A stretch of 64,000 bases of DNA from Lachnospiraceae bacterium (GTDB lineage Bacteria; Bacillota; Clostridia; Lachnospirales; Lachnospiraceae). The notes beneath the pieces were generated by a model. It ran no database searches. It saw only the letters and a program-made list of their open reading frames with translations, and had not been told where the DNA came from. Below are positions 27,476-36,482 of this stretch, piece by piece (positions within the stretch are counted from its first letter, which is position 1; each line of letters begins with the position of its first letter). The stretch is from positions 29,904-93,903 of the forward strand of contig SVDM01000010.1 in the NCBI GenBank assembly GCA_015058015.1, in the 5' to 3' direction. The position numbers and the translations under genes are program-made.

Positions 27476-28942
27476 ATGAAAGATCGGGCAAAAGTAATCT
27501 ACGGCAACAAGATATCCAAGAAGGACTATAGAAAAGCCGTAAAATCCAAGCAAAAATACATTAAGAAATTCGGTAACGATTCAGGAGCCGATTACAAACC
27601 CTTTGTAAGAAAGAATCCCGTAATAGGAGATATCCTTGGCGTAAAGGATATTAGACTTAATGAGGGACGGAAAGAGGATTCTGAAGGATTCGACACGAAA
27701 AAGGGTATCATAGTCAGCAACATCCGTATGGGATTCGGACACTACAGAATCTCCATGGCTATGGCATCAGCTGCCAAGGCCCTTGGATACACCTCTTACT
27801 GGCTTGACCTTAATTCCTTCCCGGAGACTACCTGTACCAAGGTAATCTCTGCCCAAAACGACCTGTATTCATTGGGGTCACGTTTGTCCAAGAATCCTCT
27901 CTTTAACAAGTTCGTATGGGAACCCATGAATTATGAGGGATTCAGAGCCTTATCCTACAACTCTTCAGATCAGAAGAATGCAGAGCTTATGGCCCCGGTA
28001 TACAAGAACATTCCCAAGGAGCTTCCGGTGGTGGGAACCCACGTATGGCCTGCTCAGGCAGCTATTCATGCGGGTATGAAGCATGTGGTTAATGCAATCC
28101 CCGACAACTGGCCCATGGCCCTGCATTTAGCAGAAGGCTCCCTTCATACCATTCAGACCCGTAATTCCTATATGGGATATAAGATACTTAACGGAATGAA
28201 CAAGAAGAAGGTTAATCATGCAATGCCTAAGGGCGCATTACTATATACTGGTCACTACATCGACCATGAGTTGGTAGTTAATATAGAATCGGACTGTGCA
28301 GGGAGAATAGCCAGAAAGAAAGAAGGCAAGGCCATGAGATTTCTCCTGACTATAGGAGGTGCCGGAGCACAGAAGGAGATCTTTGCAGCTATAATTAAGC
28401 ACCTGCTTCCTGCTGTAAAAAAAGGCAAGGCGGTACTATATGTCAATGTAGGGGATTACAAGAATGTATGGGACGAGCTCATAAAAGAGATCCCCGAGAT
28501 GAAGGGATGTTCTAAGGAACATTTTAATGATTTTAAAGAGGCTTATTCCTTTGCCAATGAAGCAATAGATTCTGATGTAAGTGGTATCCACGGCTTCTAT
28601 CACAAGGATATATTTGAGGCGGTATACATCACCAACGTGCTTATGAGAAGCTGCGACGTGTTGGTAACCAAGCCTTCAGAGCTGGCATTCTATCCTGTGC
28701 CCAAGCTTTTTATCAAGCGTGTGGGTAAGCACGAGATGTGGGGTGCCATCCACTCTGCGGAAATAGGCGACGGAACTTTAGAGTGCAGGGACAATCCCCA
28801 TACCATACAGATGTTGGACCTCTTTATGAATGAGGACGACCTGTTAGAGGATATGTGTAACTGCATAATTGAGAATAAAAAGATGGGAATCTATGACGGC
28901 GCTTACAATGTAATTAAGGCAGCCATGAAGATGAAAGGATAA
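27476..28942 (+). CDS. Conserved protein, GT-B glycosyltransferase-like
   Basis: 488 residues from ATG 27476, which has AGAAGGA seven bases upstream; an in-frame TTG at 27470 is less likely. It starts 2 bp after the GH2 stop. The segment GIIVSNIRMGFGHYRISMAM (residues about 78-97) resembles the N-terminal glycine-rich loop of MurG and monogalactosyldiacylglycerol-synthase-like GT-B enzymes. Later VGTHVWPAQAAIHAGMKHVV and VLVTKPSELAFYPVPK fit an acceptor and a nucleotide-sugar half. I do not know a characterised member. Placement between a beta- and an alpha-galactosidase suggests a galactosyl or other hexosyl substrate, but that is inference. Confidence 0.6.
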   Translation: MKDRAKVIYGNKISKKDYRKAVKSKQKYIKKFGNDSGADYKPFVRKNPVIGDILGVKDIRLNEGRKEDSEGFDTKKGIIVSNIRMGFGHYRISMAMASAAKALGYTSYWLDLNSFPETTCTKVISAQNDLYSLGSRLSKNPLFNKFVWEPMNYEGFRALSYNSSDQKNAELMAPVYKNIPKELPVVGTHVWPAQAAIHAGMKHVVNAIPDNWPMALHLAEGSLHTIQTRNSYMGYKILNGMNKKKVNHAMPKGALLYTGHYIDHELVVNIESDCAGRIARKKEGKAMRFLLTIGGAGAQKEIFAAIIKHLLPAVKKGKAVLYVNVGDYKNVWDELIKEIPEMKGCSKEHFNDFKEAYSFANEAIDSDVSGIHGFYHKDIFEAVYITNVLMRSCDVLVTKPSELAFYPVPKLFIKRVGKHEMWGAIHSAEIGDGTLECRDNPHTIQMLDLFMNEDDLLEDMCNCIIENKKMGIYDGAYNVIKAAMKMKG

Positions 28943-28945
28943 CCT

Positions 28946-31324
28946 ATGATTTCTATATTTCACGATGATATGTTTGTGCTTCATACCAAGTCTACCACCT
29001 ATGCTTTCAGGGTATGCCCCACGGGACAGATGGAGCACCTCTACTACGGACCCAAGATTCATGTGGATGAGGATACTCATCTTCATGAGTCCCATACCAA
29101 TGCCCCGGGCAACAGCATAAACTATAACCCTAAGACTACGGACTACTCCCTAGAGGATTTTGATTGTGAAGCCGCCTTTTACGGCAAGGGAGATATAAGG
29201 GAGGCTATGATTGAGGCAGTATCCCATGACGGGTCCACCACCTTGGACTTCGTATTTGACTCCTTTGAACTGCCGGTAGAAAAGCCTGAGTTTAAGAGCC
29301 TGCCCACATCCTACGATGATATGGGAGATACCGATAATCTTCTTATCAGGCTTAGGGACAAGAATCACGGATATGTGTTAGAGATGAATTACACCGTATT
29401 TAATGAGTGCGATGTTATTACCAGAAGCGCGGTGTTCGTTAACGCAACAAAAGAAAAAGTTATGCTTACCAAGGCCATGGGAGCTCTGATTGACTTCCCT
29501 GAGAAGGGCTATCGAATCACCTCCTTCCATGGAGGCTGGGCTAACGAGATGAACAGGGTGGATACGGTGCTTGACGGAGGAAAGTATGTTAATTCTTCCT
29601 TCACCGGAACCTCTTCTTCAAGAAGCAATCCCTTTACTATGATGAGCAGACCGGAGACCACAGAGGATACGGGTATCGTCTATGGCTTTAATATTGTATA
29701 CAGTGGTAATCACTACAGTGCCTTTGAGGTAAATCCCTTTGGCAAGACCAGATTTACTGCCGGCATTAATCCCACGGGATTTGAGTTTATACTTAATGCC
29801 GGGGAGGCATTTGAGATACCCGAAGTAGCCATAAGTATGAGTAACGCAGGCTTTAATGGTCTAAGCCACAATTTCCATCGTTTCGTAAGGAAGCATATTG
29901 TAAGGGGATACTGGAGAGACAAGAGAAGACCGGTGCTTATCAACAGTTGGGAAGCTAACTATTTCAACATAGACGAAGCAAAGATGGTAAAGCTGGCCAA
30001 GAAGGCCAGGGAAGCGGGAATCGAGCTTTTTGTAATGGATGACGGCTGGTTTGGTAACCGTAATAACGATACAAAGGGTCTGGGAGACTGGACTCCCAAT
30101 AAGAGAAAGCTTCCGGGAGGTTTAAAAAGTCTTGCGGATAAGATTCACGCAGCAGGTATGATGTTTGGAATCTGGGTGGAGCCTGAGATGGTAAACACTG
30201 ATTCCGACTTTTACAGAGAGCACCCGGACTATTGCATGGATATTCCGGGAATGGACCACAGTGAGGGACGTAATCAAAGAATACTTGATTTGGCCAATCC
30301 TGCTGTGGTTAAGGAAGTGGCAAAAAGAATTGACGCAGTTCTTAATTCTGCGGATATAAACTATGTAAAGTGGGATATGAACCGTATAGTATCAGACGTG
30401 TACAGCAGATATCTGCCTAAAAACCGCCAGGGAGAGGCCCTTCACAGATATGTTATGGGATTCTACAGGCTGGCAAAGATGCTGACGGAGAAACATCCTG
30501 AGATTCTCTTTGAGGGATGTGCTTCCGGTGGTAACAGGTTTGATTTGGGAATGCTGTGTTATTTCCCACAGATATGGGCCAGCGACAATACTGACGCTTT
30601 AAGCAGGATTGATATTCAGACAGGGTATTCCTACGGATATCCCCAGATGGTTTATACCTGTCATATCTCTTCGGTGCCAAATCACCAGACTTTAAGAGAG
30701 GTATCCCTAGAGACCAGAGCCCATGTGGCTTTCTTCGGTAATCTGGGGGTTGAGTGCAACCTGCTTGACATGCCTAAAGATGAGTATGAAAGTTTGAAAG
30801 AACTGATAACCATTTATAAGAAATATAGAGGAGTATTTCAAAAGGGTGTATTCCACAGAGGAATCTTCGGAGATATAACCGAGTGGACGGTTGTAAGTTT
30901 AGATCAGGTCATTGGCATAGGCCTAGTGGCCCAGAAGATTATTAAGCCTTCGGATCCTCACCTGACTTACTTTGCCAAGGGACTGAATCCCGACTACAAG
31001 TATCACTTTTACAATATACCCAAGGAAATTAGTGTGAAGGAATTCGGCGGTCTCCTTAACATGGTGTCCCCGGTTCACGTAAAGCAGGACTCCAAGCTCC
31101 ATAATATGATTGACAGGTTCTATCATTTGGAGGGAGATTTCGAAGACTCCTACAAGTACGGGGATGCTCTAATGAGCGCCGGAGCCCGCCTGACCCAGAA
31201 CTACATCGGTACGGGAGTAAATAATAACGTACGAGTCTTTAAGGGGGGCGACAGCAGGCTGTATTTCATGGAAGCCCTTGGGGTAGAAGGCAAGAAAGAC
31301 CAAAGCCATATACAGGATTATTAA
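28946..31324 (+). CDS. Alpha-galactosidase, glycoside hydrolase family 36
   Basis: Removes terminal alpha-galactose from raffinose-type oligosaccharides or galactomannan fragments. 792 residues, slightly longer than the common 730. N-terminal beta-sandwich (about 1-320), then the barrel with LINSWEANYFNIDE, LFVMDDGWFGNRN, GIWVEPEMVN, the nucleophile Asp in NYVKWDMNR, CASGGNRFDLGML and the acid/base Asp region WASDNTDALSR. There is no signal peptide, so it is intracellular. It starts 3 bp after the preceding gene and ends the operon, with a terminator overlapping its stop region. Confidence 0.94.
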   Translation: MISIFHDDMFVLHTKSTTYAFRVCPTGQMEHLYYGPKIHVDEDTHLHESHTNAPGNSINYNPKTTDYSLEDFDCEAAFYGKGDIREAMIEAVSHDGSTTLDFVFDSFELPVEKPEFKSLPTSYDDMGDTDNLLIRLRDKNHGYVLEMNYTVFNECDVITRSAVFVNATKEKVMLTKAMGALIDFPEKGYRITSFHGGWANEMNRVDTVLDGGKYVNSSFTGTSSSRSNPFTMMSRPETTEDTGIVYGFNIVYSGNHYSAFEVNPFGKTRFTAGINPTGFEFILNAGEAFEIPEVAISMSNAGFNGLSHNFHRFVRKHIVRGYWRDKRRPVLINSWEANYFNIDEAKMVKLAKKAREAGIELFVMDDGWFGNRNNDTKGLGDWTPNKRKLPGGLKSLADKIHAAGMMFGIWVEPEMVNTDSDFYREHPDYCMDIPGMDHSEGRNQRILDLANPAVVKEVAKRIDAVLNSADINYVKWDMNRIVSDVYSRYLPKNRQGEALHRYVMGFYRLAKMLTEKHPEILFEGCASGGNRFDLGMLCYFPQIWASDNTDALSRIDIQTGYSYGYPQMVYTCHISSVPNHQTLREVSLETRAHVAFFGNLGVECNLLDMPKDEYESLKELITIYKKYRGVFQKGVFHRGIFGDITEWTVVSLDQVIGIGLVAQKIIKPSDPHLTYFAKGLNPDYKYHFYNIPKEISVKEFGGLLNMVSPVHVKQDSKLHNMIDRFYHLEGDFEDSYKYGDALMSAGARLTQNYIGTGVNNNVRVFKGGDSRLYFMEALGVEGKKDQSHIQDY

Positions 31325-31350
31325 AGAGTGGAAAAATCCACTCTTTTCTT
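31324..31350 (+). terminator. Intrinsic terminator of the galactoside operon
   Basis: AAGAGTGG and CCACTCTT pair across an AAAAAT loop directly after the GH36 stop codon, followed by TTCTTT. Confidence 0.8.
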
Positions 31351-31386
31351 TGCTCATTTAAAGCAATAACGCTTTAACGCGGATTA

Positions 31387-31415
31387 TTGATATTCGGTTC
31401 TTTCCTTGGTATAAT
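31387..31415 (+). promoter_or_regulatory. Sigma-A promoter of sstT
   Basis: TTGATA at 31387-31392, 17 bp, perfect TATAAT at 31410-31415, 69 bp before the chosen sstT start codon. Confidence 0.7.
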
Positions 31416-31484
31416 GACACTCGTGCGCAAAATGTGTCCTTTGGGCGGACACCTGCACAGAGTAAACTTAGGAGGACTATTATC

Positions 31485-32711
31485 ATGACAGTTATTAAGA
31501 AATGGAATTCCATAAGTCTGATTATCAGAATATGTATCGGACTTGTGATCGGAGCCATTCTGGGAGTGACATTACCGCAGGTAACATGGATTGCAATTCC
31601 CGGATCATTATTTGTAGGTGCATTAAAGGGTATCGCGCCGGTATTGGTGTTCGTGCTTGTATCGGCATCAATTGCCAATGCAAAGGGCGGAAATGCTTCG
31701 AAATTCCGTGCTGTAATTGTATTATATATGCTTAGCACATTGTTGGCTGCCGTTGTGGCGGTATTTGCCAATTTCTTATTCCCGGTGAAGATTTCACTTG
31801 AAGGGGTTAATGCCATGGAAGGTTTTACACCACCGGAATCACTGGCAGACATTATCTTAAATCTACTAAAGAGCGTTTTTGCCAACCCGGTAGCTGCTAT
31901 AGCAGAGGGTAACTACATTGGTATACTTTTCTGGGCCGTTGTAATCGGACTTGCAATGAAGGCGGCAAGTGATAATACCAAAAAATCTTTGAACGATTTT
32001 GCCGCTGCATTATCTGAAGTAGTTCGTTGGGTAATTAACGGAGCACCCTTCGGTGTATTGGGACTTGTATTTGAAGCCGTATCAACTAACGGAATTGAGA
32101 TATTTACAACATACGGAATGCTTGTACTTCTTCTTGTAGGATCAATGCTTTTCTCATCACTTGTTATTAACCCGATTATTGTTGCTCTTACATTACATTG
32201 CAATCCGTATCCGCTGGTATTCAAGTGCCTTCGTCAGAGTGGTATCACAGCATTCTTTACCAGAAGTTCTGCGGCTAATATACCTGTAAATATGGAATTA
32301 TGTAAAGAACTTGGGCTTGATGAGGATTTATACTCTGTATCAATCCCCCTTGGCTCAACCATCAATATGGACGGAGCAGCAACGGTTATCACCACATTTG
32401 CACTTTCAACAGCATTTACCATGGGTGTTGAAGTAACACTTCCTATGGCACTGCTTCTCTGCATCGTATCTACATTTGCAGCATGCGGAACATCCGGAGT
32501 AGCCGGTGGATCACTTCTTCTGATTCCCCTTGCATGTTCGCTCTTCGGCATCCCCGGAGATATCGCAATGCAGGTAGTAGGTGTAGGATTTATCATCAGC
32601 GTTATCCAGGATTCAGTAGAGACAGCGCTTAACTCTTCAGGGGACGTAATATTTACAGCCACGGCTGAGTTTCGTCAATGGAGGAAAGAAGGAAAGAAGC
32701 TTCCATTCTAA
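31485..32711 (+). CDS. sstT: Serine/threonine:sodium symporter, DAACS family
   Basis: Imports serine and threonine with sodium. From ATG 31485 the protein has 408 residues, the normal SstT length; AGGAGG at 31470-31475 sets this start over an in-frame upstream ATG at 31434. Family motifs are clear: the serine-rich hairpin FTRSSAANIPVNMEL, the unwound helix GSTINMDGAA, and AACGTSGVAGGSLLLIP. About eight transmembrane helices plus two re-entrant loops are expected. A serine importer fits with the serine dehydratase gene 8 kb away, though they are not co-transcribed. A terminator follows. Confidence 0.93.
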   Translation: MTVIKKWNSISLIIRICIGLVIGAILGVTLPQVTWIAIPGSLFVGALKGIAPVLVFVLVSASIANAKGGNASKFRAVIVLYMLSTLLAAVVAVFANFLFPVKISLEGVNAMEGFTPPESLADIILNLLKSVFANPVAAIAEGNYIGILFWAVVIGLAMKAASDNTKKSLNDFAAALSEVVRWVINGAPFGVLGLVFEAVSTNGIEIFTTYGMLVLLLVGSMLFSSLVINPIIVALTLHCNPYPLVFKCLRQSGITAFFTRSSAANIPVNMELCKELGLDEDLYSVSIPLGSTINMDGAATVITTFALSTAFTMGVEVTLPMALLLCIVSTFAACGTSGVAGGSLLLIPLACSLFGIPGDIAMQVVGVGFIISVIQDSVETALNSSGDVIFTATAEFRQWRKEGKKLPF

Positions 32712-32726
32712 TCTAGAACATAATAT

Positions 32727-32765
32727 AGAGCAGTTATTCAAGAGATTGAGTAACTGCTCTTTTTG
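32727..32765 (+). terminator. Intrinsic terminator after sstT, left member of a duplicated pair
   Basis: AGAGCAGTTA pairs with TAACTGCTCT and is followed by TTTTTG. A near copy (GAGTAACTGCTCTTTTTG) lies after the DUF4143 ATPase gene at 34309-34345. Confidence 0.85.
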
Positions 32766-32783
32766 TTTGAGGAAATGACAATG

Positions 32784-32903
32784 AATGGGGATTTGCGTAT
32801 AATTCGGCTTAAATTGAATGGGGATTTGCGTATAATTCGGCTTAAATTGAATGGGGATTTGCGTATAATTCGGGTTTACTTGAATGGGGATTTGCGTTAT
32901 ACT
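32784..32903 (+). repeat. 33-bp tandem repeat, four copies, each with a -10-like box
   Basis: AATGGGGATTTGCG begins at 32784, 32817, 32850 and 32883, an exact 33-bp period. Copies 1-3 contain TATAAT (32798, 32831, 32864) and copy 4 TATACT (32898). Upstream of each -10 there is a weak -35 (CTTAAA or TTTACT with a 17-bp spacer), so each copy could be a promoter. The unit is 11 codons long and stays open in frame with the ATPase (NGDLRIIRLKL) and also on the minus strand. I regard both translations as by-products. A further single copy lies at 34372. Confidence 0.85.
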
Positions 32904-32927
32904 CATATCAGAAAGGCGGTTTATTGC

Positions 32928-34268
32928 ATGAAAAACACTGTGTTCAAAAGAAAAATATATAATGATTTAATTGAATGGAAAGAAAACCGTAGTGATAAAT
33001 ATGCACTTCTTATAAAAGGGGCAAGACGTGTTGGAAAATCAACTATAGCAGAAGAGTTCGCCAAAAACGAGTTCAAGTCGTATATCATGCTGGATTTTGC
33101 GCATGTCAGTAGAGAGATAATAGAATTATTTGATGATACTTATAATTTAGATTTTTTCTTTTTGCAGTTACAACAGTTAACGGGAAAGAGGCTTTACGAG
33201 AAGGAATCAGTAATTATATTTGATGAGGTTCAGTTACTCCCTAAGGCAAGACAAGCAATTAAGTATTTGGTGGCTGATGGAAGGTATAAATATATTGAAA
33301 CAGGATCTTTAATCTCCATTAAAAAGAATACAAAAGATATCTTAATTCCAAGTGAGGAACATAAGATTTCTATGTATCCCATGGATTTCGAGGAGTTCTT
33401 GTGGGCAATTGGTGATGAAATCACGGCTGGAACGATTAAAACTCTTATGAAAAATAACAAAGCAGCCGGAAATACTATGCACAGAAATCTAATGAGAATT
33501 TTCAGATTATACATGCTTATTGGCGGTATGCCACAGGCGATTGAAACATACTTGGAAACGAATAATTTACAATCCGTAGATGTGGCAAAAAGAGAGATTG
33601 TAGATCTCTATGAAGAAGATTTTACGAAAATTGATAGTTCGGGTTTAGCGGGTGATATATATGATGCTATACCGGCTAATTTAAGTGGAAATGCATCGAG
33701 ATATGTTTTGGCTAGTGCAAGAGAAGGAGCAAGAGCTGATCAAGTTGTTGATTTGCTACCTGATATGTTGAACTCTTACACGATTAACATTGCATATCAT
33801 GCAAATAATCCAGGTGTAGGAATGTCTTTGGAAAAAGATCCCGGACGATATAAGCTTTTTACGTCGGATGTAGGGTTGTTCGTAACTCTCGCATTTAAGG
33901 ATAAGAATTACACTGATAATGTTATATACAATAAGTTGCTCTCAGATAAGCTGGAGGCTAATTTAGGCTACGTATATGAAAATGTTGTAGCCCAAATACT
34001 GAGAGCAAAAGGCAATAATTTGTTTTACTACACAATGGAAAGTGATACATCAAACCATTTATACGAGATTGATTTTCTTACTTCGGTCGGTGATAAAATA
34101 TGTCCAATAGAAGTCAAGTCCGGGAATTATAGAGCACACAAATCATTGGATGTATTCTGTGATAAGTTTAGCAGACGTGTAAAAGACAAATATGTTGTGC
34201 ATACGAAGGATTATAAATGGGAGAATGGTATAAATTATATTCCAGTGTATATGGTACCATTTTTATAA
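32928..34268 (+). CDS. AAA ATPase with DUF4143 C-terminal domain
   Basis: 446 residues from ATG 32928, set by AAAGGCGG upstream; the frame stays open to 32763 but that part is the tandem repeat. Walker A is GARRVGKST (residues 31-39), Walker B IIFDE (96-100), with RLYEKESVIIFDEVQLLPKARQ typical of the AAA_14 group. The C-terminal DUF4143 domain contains YEIDFLTSVGDKICPIEVKSG, a PD-(D/E)xK nuclease-like Asp/Glu/Lys pattern. The cellular role of the family is unknown. The gene is bracketed by repeated terminator and repeat sequences and is AT-rich, which suggests it arrived by transfer. Confidence 0.88.
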   Translation: MKNTVFKRKIYNDLIEWKENRSDKYALLIKGARRVGKSTIAEEFAKNEFKSYIMLDFAHVSREIIELFDDTYNLDFFFLQLQQLTGKRLYEKESVIIFDEVQLLPKARQAIKYLVADGRYKYIETGSLISIKKNTKDILIPSEEHKISMYPMDFEEFLWAIGDEITAGTIKTLMKNNKAAGNTMHRNLMRIFRLYMLIGGMPQAIETYLETNNLQSVDVAKREIVDLYEEDFTKIDSSGLAGDIYDAIPANLSGNASRYVLASAREGARADQVVDLLPDMLNSYTINIAYHANNPGVGMSLEKDPGRYKLFTSDVGLFVTLAFKDKNYTDNVIYNKLLSDKLEANLGYVYENVVAQILRAKGNNLFYYTMESDTSNHLYEIDFLTSVGDKICPIEVKSGNYRAHKSLDVFCDKFSRRVKDKYVVHTKDYKWENGINYIPVYMVPFL

Positions 34269-34308
34269 TAATTGTTATAAATACAATATCCCCTAAAGTA
34301 AACCCAAA

Positions 34309-34345
34309 AGAGCAGATATTCTAATTACGAGTAACTGCTCTTTTT
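34309..34345 (+). terminator. Intrinsic terminator after the DUF4143 ATPase gene, right member of pair
   Basis: AGAGCAG pairs with CTGCTCT and is followed by TTTTTGC. The right arm and T-run match the terminator after sstT almost base for base. Confidence 0.75.
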
Positions 34346-34371
34346 GCTAGATATCTGTTGAAATAGATTCG

Positions 34372-34385
34372 AATGGGGATTTGCG
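34372..34385 (+). repeat. Solitary copy of the 33-bp repeat core
   Basis: AATGGGGATTTGCG occurs once more here, 27 bp after the duplicated terminator, in the same order and orientation as on the left side of the ATPase gene. The 148 bp between the ATPase stop and the next gene hold only this and the terminator. Confidence 0.8.
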
Positions 34386-34416
34386 AGAGCGAGTCAGACA
34401 CCGACTCCCCATAGAA

Positions 34417-35499
34417 TCAGTTATCCCCAAATGAGAATAGGCCTGTAGTGTAATAATAATTCTCACATAAAGGAGGAATCTCCACCATCTTTTCGTACTT
34501 TAAATCATTTGATTCCAGTTTATATTTATAAACCTTGTACCTATCAAGGAAGTATATATAATCGCCTTTAATAGTCATCTGAGCCGCGCCGTGATTTAAC
34601 TTTAGATATTTCATTTCTTTTGTTTCAAGGTTATATATAGAAAGCCCTCCCCCCTGGTGTGTTACAATATCAAAATGTGATACTAACAACTTGTTATCAT
34701 AAAACATAATATCGTGAGGATAATCATTGCTCAGCTTAATAACGCTTATTGAATTATCGGCAATAGAGTATACTCCAACGGTTTCTCTGGCATAATCATT
34801 ATTGGCGGTACTATTTGAAAAATAAAGCATATCCCCTTTGATAACGGCTTTATATTGATCATACCCATATTCAGTAATGTCGACTTGATTAAGAAGGTTT
34901 AATTCTTCATCAAATATAAACAAGTAGCTTTTAAATTGCAATTTTTCACTAATTGATGCAAAAGCAAACACTCTCTTGTCCGTACATACTAGTTTACTCA
35001 CATACATACGTTCAATCACATATTCGGATACAAGTTTGTTACTCTTATTACATTTACTAATATGCGAGTCTCCATTTAAGGTGTTAGCAGAGTATATAAA
35101 ATTATCATTGACGCTAATACTATTAATAGCATACTGGTCAATTGTATATATCTCTGTATTTAAAGAAGATAGATTGACTTTTAATACTTTCTTTTCATCT
35201 TTTCTGTCTGCTATCCCTTGTGGCACAATGTATAACTCGCCGTTATATACCGACGGTGTGTAGAATATTTGACCTAACGTCGCATAGTAAAGTGGAAAGA
35301 CACCGACTTCCTCGAGACTCTCATCATAGAATACTAGTGCGCTTTGAGCGTCATATCCTCTTGTTTCCACAACACAGATACATGCCTTTTCTAAATCAAT
35401 ATTGTTTTTTGCGTTCAGTACCCCGCAACCGGTCATATGAAAAATTAGTATTACAACTAGCGCCAGATACTTTAGCTTTATTCTATTGTTCATTCTCAT
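34417..35499 (-). CDS. Predicted lipoprotein, beta-propeller-like (paralog 1)
   Basis: 360 residues. A lipoprotein signal is clear: Arg/Lys-rich start, hydrophobic stretch YLALVVILIF, lipobox MTGC. The mature part has repeating beta-strand blocks such as YAINSISVNDNFIYSANTLNGD, KLVCTDKRVFAFASIS and HGAAQMTIKGDYIYFLDRYK, the pattern of a WD/YWTD-like propeller; the fold call is inference. It is closely related to the proteins at 36628-37692 and 41496-42536. It overlaps the upstream peptidase-like gene by 17 bp on the same strand, so the two are coupled. An ATG six bases downstream (35493) is an alternative start. Function unknown; outer face of the membrane. Confidence 0.8.
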   Translation of the reverse strand: MRMNNRIKLKYLALVVILIFHMTGCGVLNAKNNIDLEKACICVVETRGYDAQSALVFYDESLEEVGVFPLYYATLGQIFYTPSVYNGELYIVPQGIADRKDEKKVLKVNLSSLNTEIYTIDQYAINSISVNDNFIYSANTLNGDSHISKCNKSNKLVSEYVIERMYVSKLVCTDKRVFAFASISEKLQFKSYLFIFDEELNLLNQVDITEYGYDQYKAVIKGDMLYFSNSTANNDYARETVGVYSIADNSISVIKLSNDYPHDIMFYDNKLLVSHFDIVTHQGGGLSIYNLETKEMKYLKLNHGAAQMTIKGDYIYFLDRYKVYKYKLESNDLKYEKMVEIPPLCENYYYTTGLFSFGDN

Positions 35500-36154
35500 A
35501 GATTCTATACGTCCTCGAAGATAAGTCTAGTTCCACCGGAAGTATGGCATTTCCAAAATGGTGTGTTGTATTTAAATCGATTGAATGACAGTCCTTATAC
35601 GCGGCCCACACCAACTGTGAGCAATAAAAACTGTCTCTTGTATCGACATCAAGGAAATTAAAATTATATGGCTTACCAAGTTGTCTGTAACACCATTCTG
35701 CTGCTTCTGCATCCTGTTCCATACTTGTTCCGGACACGGTTACTGCGGTACAGTCATTTTTGCTCAAGAACCAATCATTAGGTCCGATTGTCACTTCAGC
35801 ATTGCCTTGCATTAGAGCTTCAACAACTCTAGTCTCATTGTAAATAATAGCGGCATGCCCTATAAAACCCATTTTGCCATTACTCTTATCAAGTGATATC
35901 AAGATAACACCTTTTCGTCTTGGATACAGATTAACAGATTTTAAAGATTGTGTCGAACATGTACCGTTGGCAACCTTGTCTGGCATAATGGGTTTCTCAT
36001 CGGCAAGTTTTTTTAGTTCTTTTACTTTCGATTCTGGAAAGACTTCTTCAACATAAGCAATTTCATCACCCTTGGCATGTACCGGTAAGGCGGACAAACT
36101 CAAAACCGAACACGTCAGCAGCAATCCAATAATTTGTCTTGTTTTTTTCTTCAT
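35483..36154 (-). CDS. Secreted permuted papain-like (YiiX/C92-like) protein (paralog 1)
   Basis: 223 residues with a Sec signal peptide (KKKTRQIIGLLLTCSVLSLSALPVHA). The mature domain has the circularly permuted NlpC/papain order: His100 in FIGHAAIIYN first and Cys178 in SFYCSQLVWAAYK later, with GPNDWF and WCYRQLGKPYNFNF between. This suggests an exported thiol amidase or peptidase, perhaps acting on peptidoglycan peptides or lipids; the substrate is unknown. A paralog lies at 38223-38876, and a fragment of a third at 36483-36641. The operon starts from ECF-type promoter A and continues into the lipoprotein gene. Confidence 0.82.
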   Translation of the reverse strand: MKKKTRQIIGLLLTCSVLSLSALPVHAKGDEIAYVEEVFPESKVKELKKLADEKPIMPDKVANGTCSTQSLKSVNLYPRRKGVILISLDKSNGKMGFIGHAAIIYNETRVVEALMQGNAEVTIGPNDWFLSKNDCTAVTVSGTSMEQDAEAAEWCYRQLGKPYNFNFLDVDTRDSFYCSQLVWAAYKDCHSIDLNTTHHFGNAILPVELDLSSRTYRIYENEQ

Positions 36155-36220
36155 TCTTGTTTTCTCCCTTCTAATGATTAGAAATTGTTTCAGGATAAAT
36201 AACTCTGTTACCCCTTCATT

Positions 36221-36250
36221 ATTTAGATAGTTTTCAAGACCTTTTGGTTT
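36221..36250 (-). promoter_or_regulatory. ECF-type promoter A
   Basis: On the minus strand: ATTATTACCC, then AAACC (36246-36250), an 18-bp spacer containing GGTCTTGAAAACTA, then TCTAAAT (36221-36227). It matches promoters B, C and D in both boxes and spacing, 66 bp before the peptidase ATG. Confidence 0.7.
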
Positions 36251-36433
36251 GGGTAATAATTAACAAAAAATTGGGAAAACTTTAAGCATATTGTTTAAGA
36301 GCCTTGGTGGTATTGAGTTTTCGACGACATAATTAAATAAATAGTTTTGTGGCGCTATCGTCCCAAACCCTTGCAAACAGGGGGGGACAGCACATTGCAC
36401 ATTTTTTTTGCAAAAGTTTGTCTATTATTACCC

Positions 36434-36462
36434 AAACCATTTGGCCTTCAAAACTATCTAAA
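36434..36462 (+). promoter_or_regulatory. ECF-type promoter B
   Basis: AAACC at 36434-36438, 18 bp (ATTTGGCCTTCAAAACTA), TCTAAA at 36457-36462. About 100 bp upstream is also shared with promoter D, including GACAGCA-ATTGCA and AAAAGTTTGT blocks. It drives the remnant, lipoprotein, membrane protein and second peptidase-like gene. Confidence 0.72.
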
Positions 36463-36482
36463 TATATGAAGGGAACTTTATT

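Noticed and set aside
32637..32906. Minus-strand ORF with YTQIPIQFKPN repeats
   Set aside because: It is the same 33-bp repeat read backwards and overlaps the 3' end of sstT; no start signal or domain.
32763..32927. N-terminal 55-residue extension of the DUF4143 ATPase made of NGDLRIIRLKL repeats
   Set aside because: It lies wholly in the DNA tandem repeat, the TTG start has no proper ribosome binding site, and ATG 32928 with AAAGGCGG gives the family start.
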